In this document: one piece after another, positions 1 through 9,074 of the stretch
Numbering within the stretch: position 1 is the stretch's first letter
How the letters are laid out: each line of letters opens with the position of its first letter
Assembly (NCBI RefSeq): GCF_003412455.1
Contig: NZ_QTJU01000001.1
Coordinates: forward strand, 1,302,001-1,366,000
From: Deminuibacter soli
GTDB taxonomy: Bacteria > Bacteroidota > Bacteroidia > Chitinophagales > Chitinophagaceae
Length of the DNA stretch: 64,000 nt
Direction: 5' to 3'
Notes under the pieces: generated by a model
Told to the model about the DNA's origin: nothing
The model's input: only the letters and a program-made list of their open reading frames with translations
Databases searched by the model: none
Translations under genes and position numbers: made by a program

Positions 1-497
1 TAAACGTAAAAGGCCCCAGCAAAAAATACCCGAACGCTGCACCCAGGAAAAAGAAGAAGGATACCCAGAATATGATAAAACGGGTGTTTTTCAGCTCTTT
101 CGGGCGAAGGGCAGGTTTAATAAAACGCCAGAACTCCCAGAATATATAGGGAAACGAAATAATGAAGCCGAGAATGAAGGCAATGGAGATACCACTGATA
201 AACTGACCGCCGAAGGTGGTGGTTTGCATGGTAATATGCACCGGCGGCATACACATGGCATCGCCCATATGCGCCCAGTGACTAAAATCGCACAATGCCT
301 TGTAACTGATAAAATCGGGGTTAATGGGGCCTGCGATAATGTTGGTGAAAATCCATTCGATGTTAATGAAAATCACTACTGCCATAACCAGGATGGCGAT
401 AACAGACCGTAAAATATGCCAGCGTAATGCTTCCAGGTGGTCTACAAAAGACATTTCGGCCGTCGCGTTCCTTCTGCTGAAAAAAGATTTTGCCATT
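1..497 (-). CDS. tatC: Sec-independent protein translocase TatC (3' end outside window)
   Basis: Polytopic inner membrane component of the twin-arginine translocase, which recognises Tat signal peptides with TatA/B partners. I translated the minus strand from the ATG at 497. After a short basic N-terminus the protein shows the TatC-typical cytoplasmic motif HLEALRWHILRS, a first membrane helix (AILVMAVVIFIN), a periplasmic stretch, a second helix, and the cytoplasmic segment FPYIFWEFWRFIKPALRPKE followed by a third helix. These match the family well. About 165 residues are present; the last helices lie beyond position 1. The frame starts inside TatC and runs off the edge with no stop. No neighbour in the window is obviously co-transcribed; the next gene on the same strand is about 120 bp upstream. 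Confidence 0.93.
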
Positions 498-617
498 GAT
501 GTATTGACTGTCGTGAGGGGGCAAAGTTAATCGGTAGCGGTATTCAACCCCCAACAAAATGATTTTATTCGGTGTGCTTTAACGATTTCCAATATACGGG
601 TGGAAAAACGGTGCGGT

Positions 618-1877
618 TTAGCGCAATACTTTCATCTTCACCATTTCAATGCGCGTGTCGCTTACGTTGAGCACATCAAACTCGAAACGGTCGATGATAA
701 TGCGCTCTTTGAGCTTGGGAATGGTTTCGTACTGGTTAATAATGTAACCTGAAAGTGTTTCTGATTCGTTTTCGGGGAAATCGAATCCGTATTTTTCGTT
801 GAGAAAGTCCAGTTCAAGCCTGCCGGAGAAGATATATTCGTTTTCGGCCAGCTGTTTTTCTACAAACTCCTCAGTATCATATTCATCTTGTATTTCGCCG
901 AATATCTCTTCCAGCACATCTTCCATGGTAACAATGCCGGCGGTACCGCCAAATTCGTCAATTACCCAGGCAATGCTTTTGCCCTCTTTGGAGAATTTGT
1001 TGATAAGGTCGGTGGCGCTCATGCTTTCGGGAACTGCCGGGATGGGCAGCATCACCGAACGGATGGTGGCGGGTTTTTTAAAGAAATCCAGCTGGTGTAT
1101 AAAACCAAGAATATTGTCGATGTTTTCCTCGTACACCACCAGCTTGCTCAGTTTGCTTTCCACGAAAATGCGCAGCACTTCATCTACCGATGATTCAATA
1201 TCAACGGCTTCAATCTCGGTACGGGGCACCAGGCACTGGCGTATTTTCACCATGGGCAGCGACAACGCGTTCTCGAACAGCTCGGTATTCAGTTCAGAAT
1301 TGTCTTCATCCTGCTCCTTGGTTTGCTGGAAAAAATGCTCCAGGTCAACCTTGGAGAAGGCCGCATTTGTCTCTTTTACGCGCACGTTGAAGATGTTTTT
1401 CAGTATCCATTCGGAAATAGACACGAAAATAGTGGCGATGGGATAGCATATTTTGTAGAAGAAGTTCGATACTCCGGCAAAAAAGTTCAGCAGTACATCG
1501 TTCTTGGCCCTGAAAATGGCTTTGGGAATAAACTCGCCCAGCAGCAACAGTATGGCAGAGCTGAGTACGGTATCGAACAGCAGTTTCAGGTATTCGTTGT
1601 GAATTTGCAGCGGGTTCCAGAGCGAGCGTTTCATGAGATCGCTGAACAGCAGGCCGTATACCACCATGCAGATATTGATACCTACCAGGCAGGTGCCGAT
1701 AAAGGTAGCCGGCTGCTCCATAAAGCGGGATAAGATACGGCCGCTGCGTTTCCCCTGTTTCTTCTTCAGTTCAATATTTAAACGGCTTGCGCTGACAAAC
1801 GCTATTTCTATACCGGCAAAAAAACCGATGAGGATGAGCGTACAACCAATCAGCAGAAAAGTGTATAAATTGGTCAT
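618..1877 (-). CDS. CNNM/CorC-HlyC family membrane protein (GldE-like)
   Basis: A 419-residue protein with the order DUF21/CNNM transmembrane domain (about residues 1-190, several hydrophobic helices), paired CBS domains (about 205-320, containing MLPIPAVPESM and the AWVIDEFGGTAGIVTMEDV signature), and a C-terminal CorC/HlyC domain. Family members are thought to handle Mg2+/Co2+ or to sense nucleotides through the CBS pair. Bacteroidota relatives include the gliding-associated GldE, which has the same length and order, but sequence alone does not separate GldE from other hemolysin-like paralogues. In this phylum a gene of this type often follows lptC. Here an aldo/keto reductase lies between the two, all on the same strand. 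Confidence 0.85.
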   Translation of the reverse strand: MTNLYTFLLIGCTLILIGFFAGIEIAFVSASRLNIELKKKQGKRSGRILSRFMEQPATFIGTCLVGINICMVVYGLLFSDLMKRSLWNPLQIHNEYLKLLFDTVLSSAILLLLGEFIPKAIFRAKNDVLLNFFAGVSNFFYKICYPIATIFVSISEWILKNIFNVRVKETNAAFSKVDLEHFFQQTKEQDEDNSELNTELFENALSLPMVKIRQCLVPRTEIEAVDIESSVDEVLRIFVESKLSKLVVYEENIDNILGFIHQLDFFKKPATIRSVMLPIPAVPESMSATDLINKFSKEGKSIAWVIDEFGGTAGIVTMEDVLEEIFGEIQDEYDTEEFVEKQLAENEYIFSGRLELDFLNEKYGFDFPENESETLSGYIINQYETIPKLKERIIIDRFEFDVLNVSDTRIEMVKMKVLR

Positions 1878-1971
1878 ATATCGAAAATAATATAAATCGG
1901 TAACCTGTGCAAATAACCTCTGCGTAGCAGGCGCTTACACAAACATACCGTTTGGTTGGGGGATGTATGTT

Positions 1972-2961
1972 TTAAAACTCGGGTAAAACGGGTTTGGTGC
2001 GTACAATACTGTCAATTTTCGCCTTTACTTCTGTTGATAAAAGCGGCAATACATTCAGCGAATTCAGGTTTTCTTCCAGCTGCTCGCCCTTGGTGGCGCC
2101 CAGTATGGCGGTGGTTACATGCGGGTTGCTGATAACCCAGGCAAGCGACAGGTTGGTGAGGCTTACGTTCAGTTCATCTGCCACATCCTGTAGGGAGCGC
2201 ACTTTGTCCAGCTTGTCCTGCTGTAATTTCTGGTCTTTCAGCCATTCAAAGCCCTGTATGGCCAGGCGGCTTTGTTCAGGTATGCCGTTATTGTATTTGC
2301 CGGTAAGCAGTCCGCTGGCAAGCGGGCTCCATACCGTAGTGCCAAGGCCAACCGTATTGAATAACTGCAAATAGTCGCATTCTATTTTCTGACGCTGGAA
2401 CAGGTTGTATTCAGGCTGCTCTACCGCCGGACCAATCAGGTGCAGCCGCTGTGCGTGCAGGTGGGCTTCCATAATTTCTGTGGCAGACCATTCGCTGGTG
2501 CCCCAGTACAGTATTTTACCCTGTTGTATCAGCAGGTTCATGCTCCATACCACTTCTTCGATGGGCACATTTTTATCGGGGCGGTGGCAGAAGAATATAT
2601 CAAGGTAACTGGTTTGCAGGCGTTGCAATGCCTCGTGGCAGGCTTCGGTAATGTGTTTGCGCGACAACCCGGTTTGGTTGGGCTTGTTTTGTTTGCCGCG
2701 CCAGCCGAAGAATACCTTGGAGGAGAGTACATACGAAGTACGGTCCCACTGTTTGCCGGCCAGCACGCGGCCCATCATTTTTTCGCTTTCGCCCAGTGCA
2801 TATACTTCGGCGTTGTCGAAAAAATTAACGCCATTGTCATAGGCAATACCCATGAGCGTATCGGCTGTATTGGTTTCTATCTGTTTGTGAAAAGTTACCC
2901 AGCTGCCAAAACTGAGCACGCTTAACTGCAAACCTGTTTTGCCCATGCGGCGGTATTCCAT
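1972..2961 (-). CDS. aldo/keto reductase, Kv-beta-like
   Basis: NADPH-dependent oxidoreductase of 329 residues with a TIM-barrel fold. The catalytic tetrad of the family is visible: Asp49 and Tyr54 in FFDNAEVY, Lys82 in SKVFF, and His126 in FFCHRPD. The opening MEYRRMGKTGLQLS, the GWRGK stretch and the general length resemble the AKR6 group (potassium-channel beta subunit-like and YghZ-like reductases). The substrate is unknown; carbonyl or aldehyde detoxification is the usual guess. It sits 94 bp downstream-side of the CorC-like gene and ends the lptC-coaX strand run, but there is no tight coupling. Confidence 0.9.
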   Translation of the reverse strand: MEYRRMGKTGLQLSVLSFGSWVTFHKQIETNTADTLMGIAYDNGVNFFDNAEVYALGESEKMMGRVLAGKQWDRTSYVLSSKVFFGWRGKQNKPNQTGLSRKHITEACHEALQRLQTSYLDIFFCHRPDKNVPIEEVVWSMNLLIQQGKILYWGTSEWSATEIMEAHLHAQRLHLIGPAVEQPEYNLFQRQKIECDYLQLFNTVGLGTTVWSPLASGLLTGKYNNGIPEQSRLAIQGFEWLKDQKLQQDKLDKVRSLQDVADELNVSLTNLSLAWVISNPHVTTAILGATKGEQLEENLNSLNVLPLLSTEVKAKIDSIVRTKPVLPEF

Positions 2962-3033
2962 AAAATTACTTTAGGTATAATGGGAATAAGATGATTGTAT
3001 AACCGGGCAACGAAAATTTTGTTTGAGCAGGCA

Positions 3034-3606
3034 TCAGGGCATGGTGCTGTCGGCAACGGTGCGTTTGGCCGAGGCGTTGAACAGTGTCCAGTGATTAAGG
3101 CTCTGGTCTGCTTCCATGCCATCCAGGCCATGCATGTAGTCGCTGCCGGGCTGGCGTATCATCACCTCTTTCTTGGTGTAAATGGTTTGTTTATTCTGAT
3201 CCCACCACAGCTCTTCGGTACGCAGGGTATCGCCATTGATATTAAATACCACCACACTGTCGCGCAGGTACACCTTTCGTTCTGATTCCAGGAAGCGGCC
3301 GTATTTGGCAAAAATCTGCGATTCTACTTGGGTGCTATCATTGTACATGTCAACGTGCAGCGTATGCGGAAACTCAATTTTCGGCGTGTCTGTCTGGTAG
3401 CGCAGCATTAATGGTGAGGTAAGTTTGGCGCGCATGGCCCCGCCCTGGCTTAGGTAGCTCTCCACATTTTTTATTTCGTCGATGCCGATCTTTTTTGTTG
3501 CAAGCGCCTGAACGGCCTTGTAGTCGTTTTCACAACCCAGCAGGCAAAAGCAGATTATCAGTGCCGGCAGGCAGTACAACCGGGTTATGTGTAAAAATGG
3601 GTTCAT
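3034..3606 (-). CDS. lptC: LPS export protein LptC
   Basis: Bitopic or lipid-anchored periplasmic component of the Lpt bridge that carries lipopolysaccharide from the inner membrane to LptA. The 190-residue product has an N-terminal hydrophobic segment ending in LLGCEN (Cys25, a lipobox) rather than the plain TM anchor of E. coli LptC, which is usual for Bacteroidota. The remainder fits the LptC/YrbK beta-jellyroll: alternating strands such as MLRYQTDTPKIEFPHTLHVD and a C-terminal TKKEVMIRQPGSDYMHGLDG, a typical LptC ending with the GxG-like turn. It lies 88 bp after coaX, with its own -7 box at 3633-3640. Confidence 0.85.
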   Translation of the reverse strand: MNPFLHITRLYCLPALIICFCLLGCENDYKAVQALATKKIGIDEIKNVESYLSQGGAMRAKLTSPLMLRYQTDTPKIEFPHTLHVDMYNDSTQVESQIFAKYGRFLESERKVYLRDSVVVFNINGDTLRTEELWWDQNKQTIYTKKEVMIRQPGSDYMHGLDGMEADQSLNHWTLFNASAKRTVADSTMP

Positions 3607-3632
3607 ATATTCATTAAGGCCAACGGGCGGCC

Positions 3633-3640
3633 CAAAGATA
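3633..3640 (-). promoter_or_regulatory. -7 box for lptC
   Basis: On the minus strand this reads TATCTTTG, an exact match to the Bacteroidota -7 consensus TAnnTTTG, 26 bp before the lptC ATG. I find no clear TTTG at the expected -33 distance. It would allow lptC to be transcribed separately from coaX. Confidence 0.45.
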
Positions 3641-3694
3641 ACCCGGTAAGCATTGTAAATGTGTGGTTACCCGATTATTAACATTTGGGCAAAG

Positions 3695-4420
3695 TTAGCG
3701 GTTTGCCTCGCTGATCGCATATAAACCTTTGTACATCAATCCCGCATCGGCGGTTATTTTTTTGCGGAGATGGGGGGTGAAAAACTGCATATCGCCACCG
3801 GTAAGCAATACGTTGAGGTTATTGTAACGCTCTTCATATGCTTCAATCATGCCGTCAATTTCTTTGCACATACCCAGGATGGTGCCGCTGAGCATATTGG
3901 TTTTGGTATCGTAACCCACCAGCGGGAAATTCCATTCTGCCTTTACCAGTGGTAGCTTGGCGGTATAATCGTGCATGGCTTTCAGGCGCATTTCCATACC
4001 GGGCGAAATGGCCCCGCCCAGGAATTGGTGAAACCTGTTAACGAAGTTGTAGGTAATGCACGAGCCCAGGCCTATTACCAGGTTGTGCTGGTTGGGAAAC
4101 AAATCAGTAGCCGCAGACACCAGCCCCAGCCTGTCGGCCCCAATGGTTTCGGGTTTGCCTACGGGTGTGGTTACCGGCAGTTTGCTGGTGTGATCCAGTT
4201 TGTGAAAATGAGATTGCTGCGCCAGCAGGGTTTCTATTTCCGGGTTGTGATTCACTACAGACGATAATAGCGTAAAAGCAGGCCGGTGCGTTTGCAGCAG
4301 CTGTGCAATGGTGCCCGTATCATCATTATCAAGTACCAGTACCGTTGACAGGGTGCGGTTATGAAAAACAGCGCATTTAAGGCGCGTGTTGCCGAAATCG
4401 AAACAAAGCGTGGTTTGCAT
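3695..4420 (-). CDS. coaX: type III pantothenate kinase
   Basis: Catalyses the first step of coenzyme A synthesis, ATP plus pantothenate to phosphopantothenate. The 241-residue protein has the ASKHA-fold motif DFGNTRLK (residues 8-15), the GADR motif (94-97, holding the catalytic-base Asp96) and the GGAISPGMEMR segment (135-145) of type III kinases. The second phosphate/cation-site motif, usually DxGTxxTxD in the family as I recall it, reads GLGSCITYN here (117-125), so both acidic positions differ. It begins 16 bp after the Lon N-domain gene, suggesting one transcript. Confidence 0.92.
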   Translation of the reverse strand: MQTTLCFDFGNTRLKCAVFHNRTLSTVLVLDNDDTGTIAQLLQTHRPAFTLLSSVVNHNPEIETLLAQQSHFHKLDHTSKLPVTTPVGKPETIGADRLGLVSAATDLFPNQHNLVIGLGSCITYNFVNRFHQFLGGAISPGMEMRLKAMHDYTAKLPLVKAEWNFPLVGYDTKTNMLSGTILGMCKEIDGMIEAYEERYNNLNVLLTGGDMQFFTPHLRKKITADAGLMYKGLYAISEANR

Positions 4421-4436
4421 ACTTGGTTAATATGGC

Positions 4437-5078
4437 TCAGAAATCCAGGTTAAATCCTTTCAGTTCCCTGAAATGACCGTTGAGTTGTATTCTTTCTTTT
4501 AATTCTTCCATCCCCGATACCACGGGCAGCACTTTGCCGAGATGCCTTTTCAGGTATTCAAGCCGCTGATTTTCCTGCAGCAGCTGCAGCAGCTCGTACT
4601 CTTCGTTCAGCGACAAGCCTACATGGTGCGCCAGGTCGTAACTGCGCAATGCTGTATCCGGTTTGCCAAAGTCTTTTGATACTTTCAGCAGCCGGTGCAG
4701 TTCACGTATATCAGTCAGCACTTTTTGCAGCAGTATTTTCTTCTGTTGCGTGGCATTGGCCGGGTAATCTACAATAGCGCCGCTATACAGTTTGTCTGGT
4801 ACTACCTGTATGGTTTCGAGCATGCGGAACACGCTTACACCACGTGTGGTAATATCCATTGAACCGCTGTCGTGTACCTGCACAATCTCAACCAGGTCAA
4901 CCAGTGTTCCCATTTCCTCGGGCTTGCCGTTTAACACGGTGGGAATACCAAAGGGTTTGTTCTCGGCCCTGCATTCATGGATGAGTTGTTTATAACGCTC
5001 CTCAAAAATGTGCAGGTTCAGCTTCTCGCCGGGATAAACCACAATGTTCAGTGGAAATATGGGAATAAAATTGATCAT
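4437..5078 (-). CDS. Lon N-terminal (LON) domain protein
   Basis: A 213-residue stand-alone LON substrate-binding domain without the AAA+ or protease parts of Lon. The start MINFIPIFPLNIVVYPGE and the following LHIFEERYKQLI are the signature of the domain; the TTRGVSVFRML motif follows. The C-terminal half is helical. Such proteins (COG2802) are widespread, and their role is not established; binding of unfolded protein is an inference from Lon. The gene is first in an apparent operon with coaX and lies divergent from the glycosyltransferase at 5238, with 159 bp between. Confidence 0.85.
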   Translation of the reverse strand: MINFIPIFPLNIVVYPGEKLNLHIFEERYKQLIHECRAENKPFGIPTVLNGKPEEMGTLVDLVEIVQVHDSGSMDITTRGVSVFRMLETIQVVPDKLYSGAIVDYPANATQQKKILLQKVLTDIRELHRLLKVSKDFGKPDTALRSYDLAHHVGLSLNEEYELLQLLQENQRLEYLKRHLGKVLPVVSGMEELKERIQLNGHFRELKGFNLDF

Positions 5079-5237
5079 AGTTTCAGTTCGGTACAGTCAT
5101 GCAATTTACTGCAAACGCAAATATCATGATTCCCGGTTTTGTGCCTCTGCAGAATTATGCCGCAAAAGACATTCGCAAGAGGGAACTTTGTACATTCGCG
5201 GGAAGCTGTTACAACAGCCTATTGTTAAATCATTTGT

Positions 5238-6134
5238 ATGAAGATCTCCGGTTTTTCCTATGTACGCAACGGTTTGTATTACGATTATCCTTTCCAGGAA
5301 GCGATACGTTCTGTGCTGCCTGTGTGCGACGAGTTTGTGGTGGCCGTGGGTGATTCAACAGATGGCACACGCGAAGCCGTACAGGCCCTCGATCCGCAGA
5401 AAATAAAAATTGTAGATACCGTATGGGATATGTCGCTGCGCGAAGGCGGTAAAATATTTGCCCTGCAGGCCAATGCAGCGCTCGATCATATTACGGGTGA
5501 CTGGGCTTTTCACATACAGGCCGATGAAGTGATTCATGAAAAAGACCTGCCTAAAATAACTGCTGCCCTTCAGCAATACGATGCAGACCCGCGTGTAGAA
5601 GGTTTTATACTGCCCTTCCTCCATTTCTGGGGAAGCTTTGATTATATCCGCAACACCCGTCGCGTACATGCACATGAAGTACGCCTGTTCCGCAACCTGC
5701 CAGGCATGCGCTCGTACCGCGATTCGCAGGGCTTCCGCAAATACAAAAGCCTGGAGCAATACAACCAGGATCAATCGCTTGGTGAAAAACTGCACGTGAA
5801 AAAAATTGATGCGCCGGTATATCATTACAACGGCGTACGCCCCGGCAAGGTAATGAGCAAACGCACACAGGCATTCACTTCGTTCTGGCAGCCCAACCAG
5901 GAGCAGAAAGAAACACAGGAGGAATTCGATTACCAGCGGGTTGACAGGTTGCAGCGTTTCACCGGCCCGCACCCGGCAGTAATGCAGCAACGCATACAGC
6001 AGCAGGACTGGAATTTTGTGTACGACCCCTCCAAAGCTGTATGGGCCAAACCGAAAGACAAATGGATACAACCCATTGAAGACATACTCGGGTTTAAGAT
6101 TGGCGAGTATAAAAACTACAAACTCATTAAATAG
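5238..6134 (+). CDS. glycosyltransferase, GT2-like
   Basis: A 298-residue soluble protein with a GT-A nucleotide-sugar fold: an early Asn-containing strand MKISGFSYVRNG, a DEFVVAVGDSTDGT motif (31-44) equivalent to the DDgSxDgT of GT2, and HIQADEV (92-98), an acidic metal site related to DxD. There are no membrane helices. The acceptor is unknown; cell-surface polysaccharide is the likely target given four further transferases nearby. The stop codon ends at 6134 and the stop of the convergent gene starts at 6135, so the two genes abut with no spacer. Confidence 0.8.
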   Translation: MKISGFSYVRNGLYYDYPFQEAIRSVLPVCDEFVVAVGDSTDGTREAVQALDPQKIKIVDTVWDMSLREGGKIFALQANAALDHITGDWAFHIQADEVIHEKDLPKITAALQQYDADPRVEGFILPFLHFWGSFDYIRNTRRVHAHEVRLFRNLPGMRSYRDSQGFRKYKSLEQYNQDQSLGEKLHVKKIDAPVYHYNGVRPGKVMSKRTQAFTSFWQPNQEQKETQEEFDYQRVDRLQRFTGPHPAVMQQRIQQQDWNFVYDPSKAVWAKPKDKWIQPIEDILGFKIGEYKNYKLIK

Positions 6135-6893
6135 TTAAGTGTGTTCTTTATTGGCGCTGGCTTCTTTAAGCAAAGCGTATTTCATAAAAGTGTAAAACGC
6201 ATTGCCCTTGGCTATGTACCATCCTTCCACGCCGTCTAAAAAGCCCAGCCTGAACACATAACCCTGCAAAAAATTAAATAAGGGAGAGAAATACATTTTA
6301 AGCGTACCGGCTTTTTTACCTGCCGCCGCATACTTGTTTGCACTGAGTTGCGCGTACGCGAGATTCTTTTGTATAAAGCTGTAAAAGTCTTTTGCCGTGT
6401 AGTGGTGAATATACTGCTGCAACAGGGTTACCTGCATGTTCTGCAGCTCAATATCTTCATGCACGGGTGCCTGGTTCCAGCCGGTGCTGTTGCGGTTGTA
6501 CAGGCGCAGTACCTGGTCGTTTTTCCATGCGCCGAAGCGTATTTTTTTCTGCCTGAAAAAGTTCTGCCGTTTTATTTTATACACCACATTGTTATCGTTG
6601 AGCGGCAGTTGTTTTATTTCCCGCGCCAGTTCCGGGCTAATGGTTTCATCTGCATCGAGCGATAATATCCAGGCGTATTTAGCTTGCGGCGCGCCCCAGT
6701 TGCGGGTGTTGCCATAACCCAGCCATGCGCTGTGTACCACCTTTGCGCCGGCAGTGGCGGCAAGGGCGGCCGTGTTATCGGTGCTGCCTGTATCAATCAC
6801 CAGAACATTGTCTGTTAACTGCAGCGCGCTGTTAATGCAACGCTCAATTGCGTGCGCTTCATTTTTGGCGATAATAACAACAGAAACGGCCAT
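6135..6893 (-). CDS. GT2 glycosyltransferase, WaaE/KdtX-like
   Basis: A 252-residue family 2 glycosyltransferase. Residues 1-15 (MAVSVVIIAKNEAHA), VIDTGSTDNT (32-41) and SLDADE (78-83) are the nucleotide-binding and DxD motifs. QAPVHEDIEL and the helical C-terminus with a short hydrophobic stretch (LQGYVFRLGFLDGVEGW) are characteristic of the WaaE/KdtX group, which adds glucose or heptose to the LPS inner core. It is the last of three minus-strand transferases (8797 to 6135), 71 bp after the preceding one, with a -7 box in that gap. Confidence 0.85.
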   Translation of the reverse strand: MAVSVVIIAKNEAHAIERCINSALQLTDNVLVIDTGSTDNTAALAATAGAKVVHSAWLGYGNTRNWGAPQAKYAWILSLDADETISPELAREIKQLPLNDNNVVYKIKRQNFFRQKKIRFGAWKNDQVLRLYNRNSTGWNQAPVHEDIELQNMQVTLLQQYIHHYTAKDFYSFIQKNLAYAQLSANKYAAAGKKAGTLKMYFSPLFNFLQGYVFRLGFLDGVEGWYIAKGNAFYTFMKYALLKEASANKEHT

Positions 6894-6909
6894 GAATAAA
6901 ATTATGCGG

Positions 6910-6917
6910 CAAATATA
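6910..6917 (-). promoter_or_regulatory. -7 box for the WaaE-like gene
   Basis: Minus strand TATATTTG, an exact TAnnTTTG match 16 bp before the ATG at 6893. No convincing -33 element is seen. Confidence 0.4.
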
Positions 6918-6964
6918 GGCAGTTAGTTTTTGCCCGCTATTTTGCGTGTATACTGCCGGTTGAA

Positions 6965-7912
6965 TTAAATAGAAATACCCTTACCCCTGAAACTGGTTTT
7001 GGCGTAACGCATGGCGTTTTTTACATGCGAAACAATGGGCAGCAGCCTGCGTTTGTGGCCGAATATCACCTGCCTGTTCTTCAGCAAAAAACGGAAGAAA
7101 CCGCAGTTAAATGGCGGGTGTGCCGAGCTGTTCTGCACGTCCAGGAACTGCAGCAGCTGGTGTATGTGCCGGTGTGTGCGCTCGTTCATGGCAGGTATGG
7201 TATCAAACAGGCGCAGGGTTTCATCGAGGTCCAGTTCTTTTTTCTTGGAAGCAGCACCGCTGCTAAAGAAATTATTGCTGCCGTGTATGCGGTGATGCAC
7301 CAAAAAGTCGGGAACAGCAGCAATATTGCCGTAGCAGGTAGCCACAACGGCAATCCACCAATCGTACGACATGCGTTCAGGTATAGGAACAATGTGTTGT
7401 ACCAGGCTTCTGCGAAACATGGCATCGTGCCCCATCATCTGGTTAAAGAACAGCAGCCTGCGGGTGTCGTTGCCGGAGAACTGGTGCTGCAGGCTTACTT
7501 TATGAAAGTCAAGCTTGCCGTTTTCGAGGCGCACCGAGCGGGAGTGCGCCAGTACGGTTTGTGCATCGTTGAAACACGGCACCAGTCGCTCCAGTTTTTC
7601 GGACAGCCATATATCATCCTGGTCGCTTAATGCAATGAGGTCGCCGGCAGCCAGCTGTATAGCGTATTCAAAGTTTTTATTGTAACCAAGGTTGTGTGCA
7701 TTGCGGTGCAGTTTAACCAGCGTCGATTGCTGTTGCCACTGCTGCAGTTTTTGCCAGGTGCTGTCTGTAGAGCAATCGTCTACAATAATCAGCTCCATGT
7801 TTTGCCAGGTTTGCTGTAAAATAGATTGTACCTGCTCGTCAATGAACTTTTCGCCATTGTAGGTACACATTACCACCGATATAAAAGGGGCATTGCTTGC
7901 TTGCATAAACAT
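6965..7912 (-). CDS. GT2 glycosyltransferase, rhamnosyltransferase-like
   Basis: A 315-residue glycosyltransferase (313 if the second Met at 7906 is used). It has SVVMCTYNG (12-20), IIVDDCSTDST (42-52) and ALSDQDDIW (94-102), the canonical GT2 and DxD motifs of O-antigen and rhamnan transferases, and a His/Trp-rich middle (YDWWIAVVATCYG) typical of the group. The C-terminal part is basic and helical, fitting membrane association. It starts only 3 bp after the stop of the DTDT transferase at 7916, so the two are almost certainly one transcript and may act in sequence on one glycan. Confidence 0.87.
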   Translation of the reverse strand: MFMQASNAPFISVVMCTYNGEKFIDEQVQSILQQTWQNMELIIVDDCSTDSTWQKLQQWQQQSTLVKLHRNAHNLGYNKNFEYAIQLAAGDLIALSDQDDIWLSEKLERLVPCFNDAQTVLAHSRSVRLENGKLDFHKVSLQHQFSGNDTRRLLFFNQMMGHDAMFRRSLVQHIVPIPERMSYDWWIAVVATCYGNIAAVPDFLVHHRIHGSNNFFSSGAASKKKELDLDETLRLFDTIPAMNERTHRHIHQLLQFLDVQNSSAHPPFNCGFFRFLLKNRQVIFGHKRRLLPIVSHVKNAMRYAKTSFRGKGISI

Positions 7913-7915
7913 TCA

Positions 7916-8797
7916 TTAAACAGTGTACCGGTCAATGGTCCAGGCCTTGCCGCCAATATTGCTGATCAGCTTTTGCAGGGTGTTGCGGTTATTGTACAGG
8001 CGTTTGTCGGTAACAATGGCTGCAGGCAATATATCTGCCGATTTTGCCGCAAGCGCGTCAACCGTATTGCCCGTGTATTTTTCAAAAAAGCGTTGCAGCA
8101 GGTCGCGGAACTCTTTGAGGTCCCAGTAATGAAACACCTGGTCTGCCGCTTCTTTAATGGCAATGCCTTTTTGCTGAAAGGAATAACAGAAAGAGAACTG
8201 TTCAACCGTATGCCTGGGGAACAGCGGGTACAATGCATCGGTAAGTGTCAATGCAGCTTCAACCACAGGCAGGTGTTCGGCCGATAAACCAATTAACCCG
8301 GCATTGTACATATGCGTATGCAATGCATTGGGCTCGCGGAGTGCTGCAATAGCATTGGTTTCAAGAAACTGTTTCCACTTGCGCATGTGCAGGTTCTGCG
8401 GCTGGTCAATACGGCCCTCATCTGCATGAAACAATACCTGGTTGGGCTGAATGGCATTAAACAGGTGCTCGCAGGTATCAAGACAGTATGTGTCTGTATC
8501 GAGGTAAATAACTTTACCGCCGCGCTGCTGCAGGCAATGTTTGATAATTTCGATCTTAACGCGGTGAACAAACTGTATATTGCCTTTCCACGCGGTAATG
8601 CCGGCTGCTGTAATGGTTTGTATATGCAGCGGCATTTTTTCCTTAAACGCGGCAAATGCTTCCGGCTGATCGGTATATACCACTACATCGGGAATAGGCT
8701 GGTTGCCATAAGTGGCCAGTAAACGCAGCAGCGAATACCTGCACTCGTTGATAATGCCTGCCTGCCCGTATGCCTGGTATAATAAGCTTTTAGTCAT
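7916..8797 (-). CDS. putative glycosyltransferase with DTDT motif
   Basis: A 293-residue protein from the ATG at 8797; a longer frame to 8830 exists, but MTKSLLYQAYGQ begins the conserved-looking fold. VIYLDTDTY (97-105) holds a DxD metal site and resembles GT8-type and related GT-A enzymes that carry YxDxD. No membrane helix or signal peptide is visible. The function is inferred only from this motif and from the immediate neighbourhood of three GT2 genes. It leads the minus-strand transferase run, and the next gene starts 3 bp after its stop. The substrate cannot be read from the sequence. Confidence 0.7.
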   Translation of the reverse strand: MTKSLLYQAYGQAGIINECRYSLLRLLATYGNQPIPDVVVYTDQPEAFAAFKEKMPLHIQTITAAGITAWKGNIQFVHRVKIEIIKHCLQQRGGKVIYLDTDTYCLDTCEHLFNAIQPNQVLFHADEGRIDQPQNLHMRKWKQFLETNAIAALREPNALHTHMYNAGLIGLSAEHLPVVEAALTLTDALYPLFPRHTVEQFSFCYSFQQKGIAIKEAADQVFHYWDLKEFRDLLQRFFEKYTGNTVDALAAKSADILPAAIVTDKRLYNNRNTLQKLISNIGGKAWTIDRYTV

Positions 8798-9074
8798 GTG
8801 CGGTAAAAATACAGTACCGGTATGGAACAATGCAAAAAATTGTGGCAGCGATGGCCTGCCAAACCGTATCTGGCAGTTGTTGTTCGTGTTACGGGTATTA
8901 CAGGCTGAATGCGGGCAGAATTGGCGTATCTGCTAGCGGCGTTACAATTTTTCCATTATTTTGCGGGAGAATATCCCTACCTCAAAACCACACTAAACAA
9001 TTGTTAAAAAGGCCCGGGCGTTTGTAAAAGAGCCTTTTCAGTGCGTATTGCACTGTAAACCCCTAATCGACTTT

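Noticed and set aside
5355-6071. Long minus-strand open frame (238 codons) opposite the first glycosyltransferase
   Set aside because: It lies wholly antisense to a gene with clear GT motifs, and its translation shows no family features.
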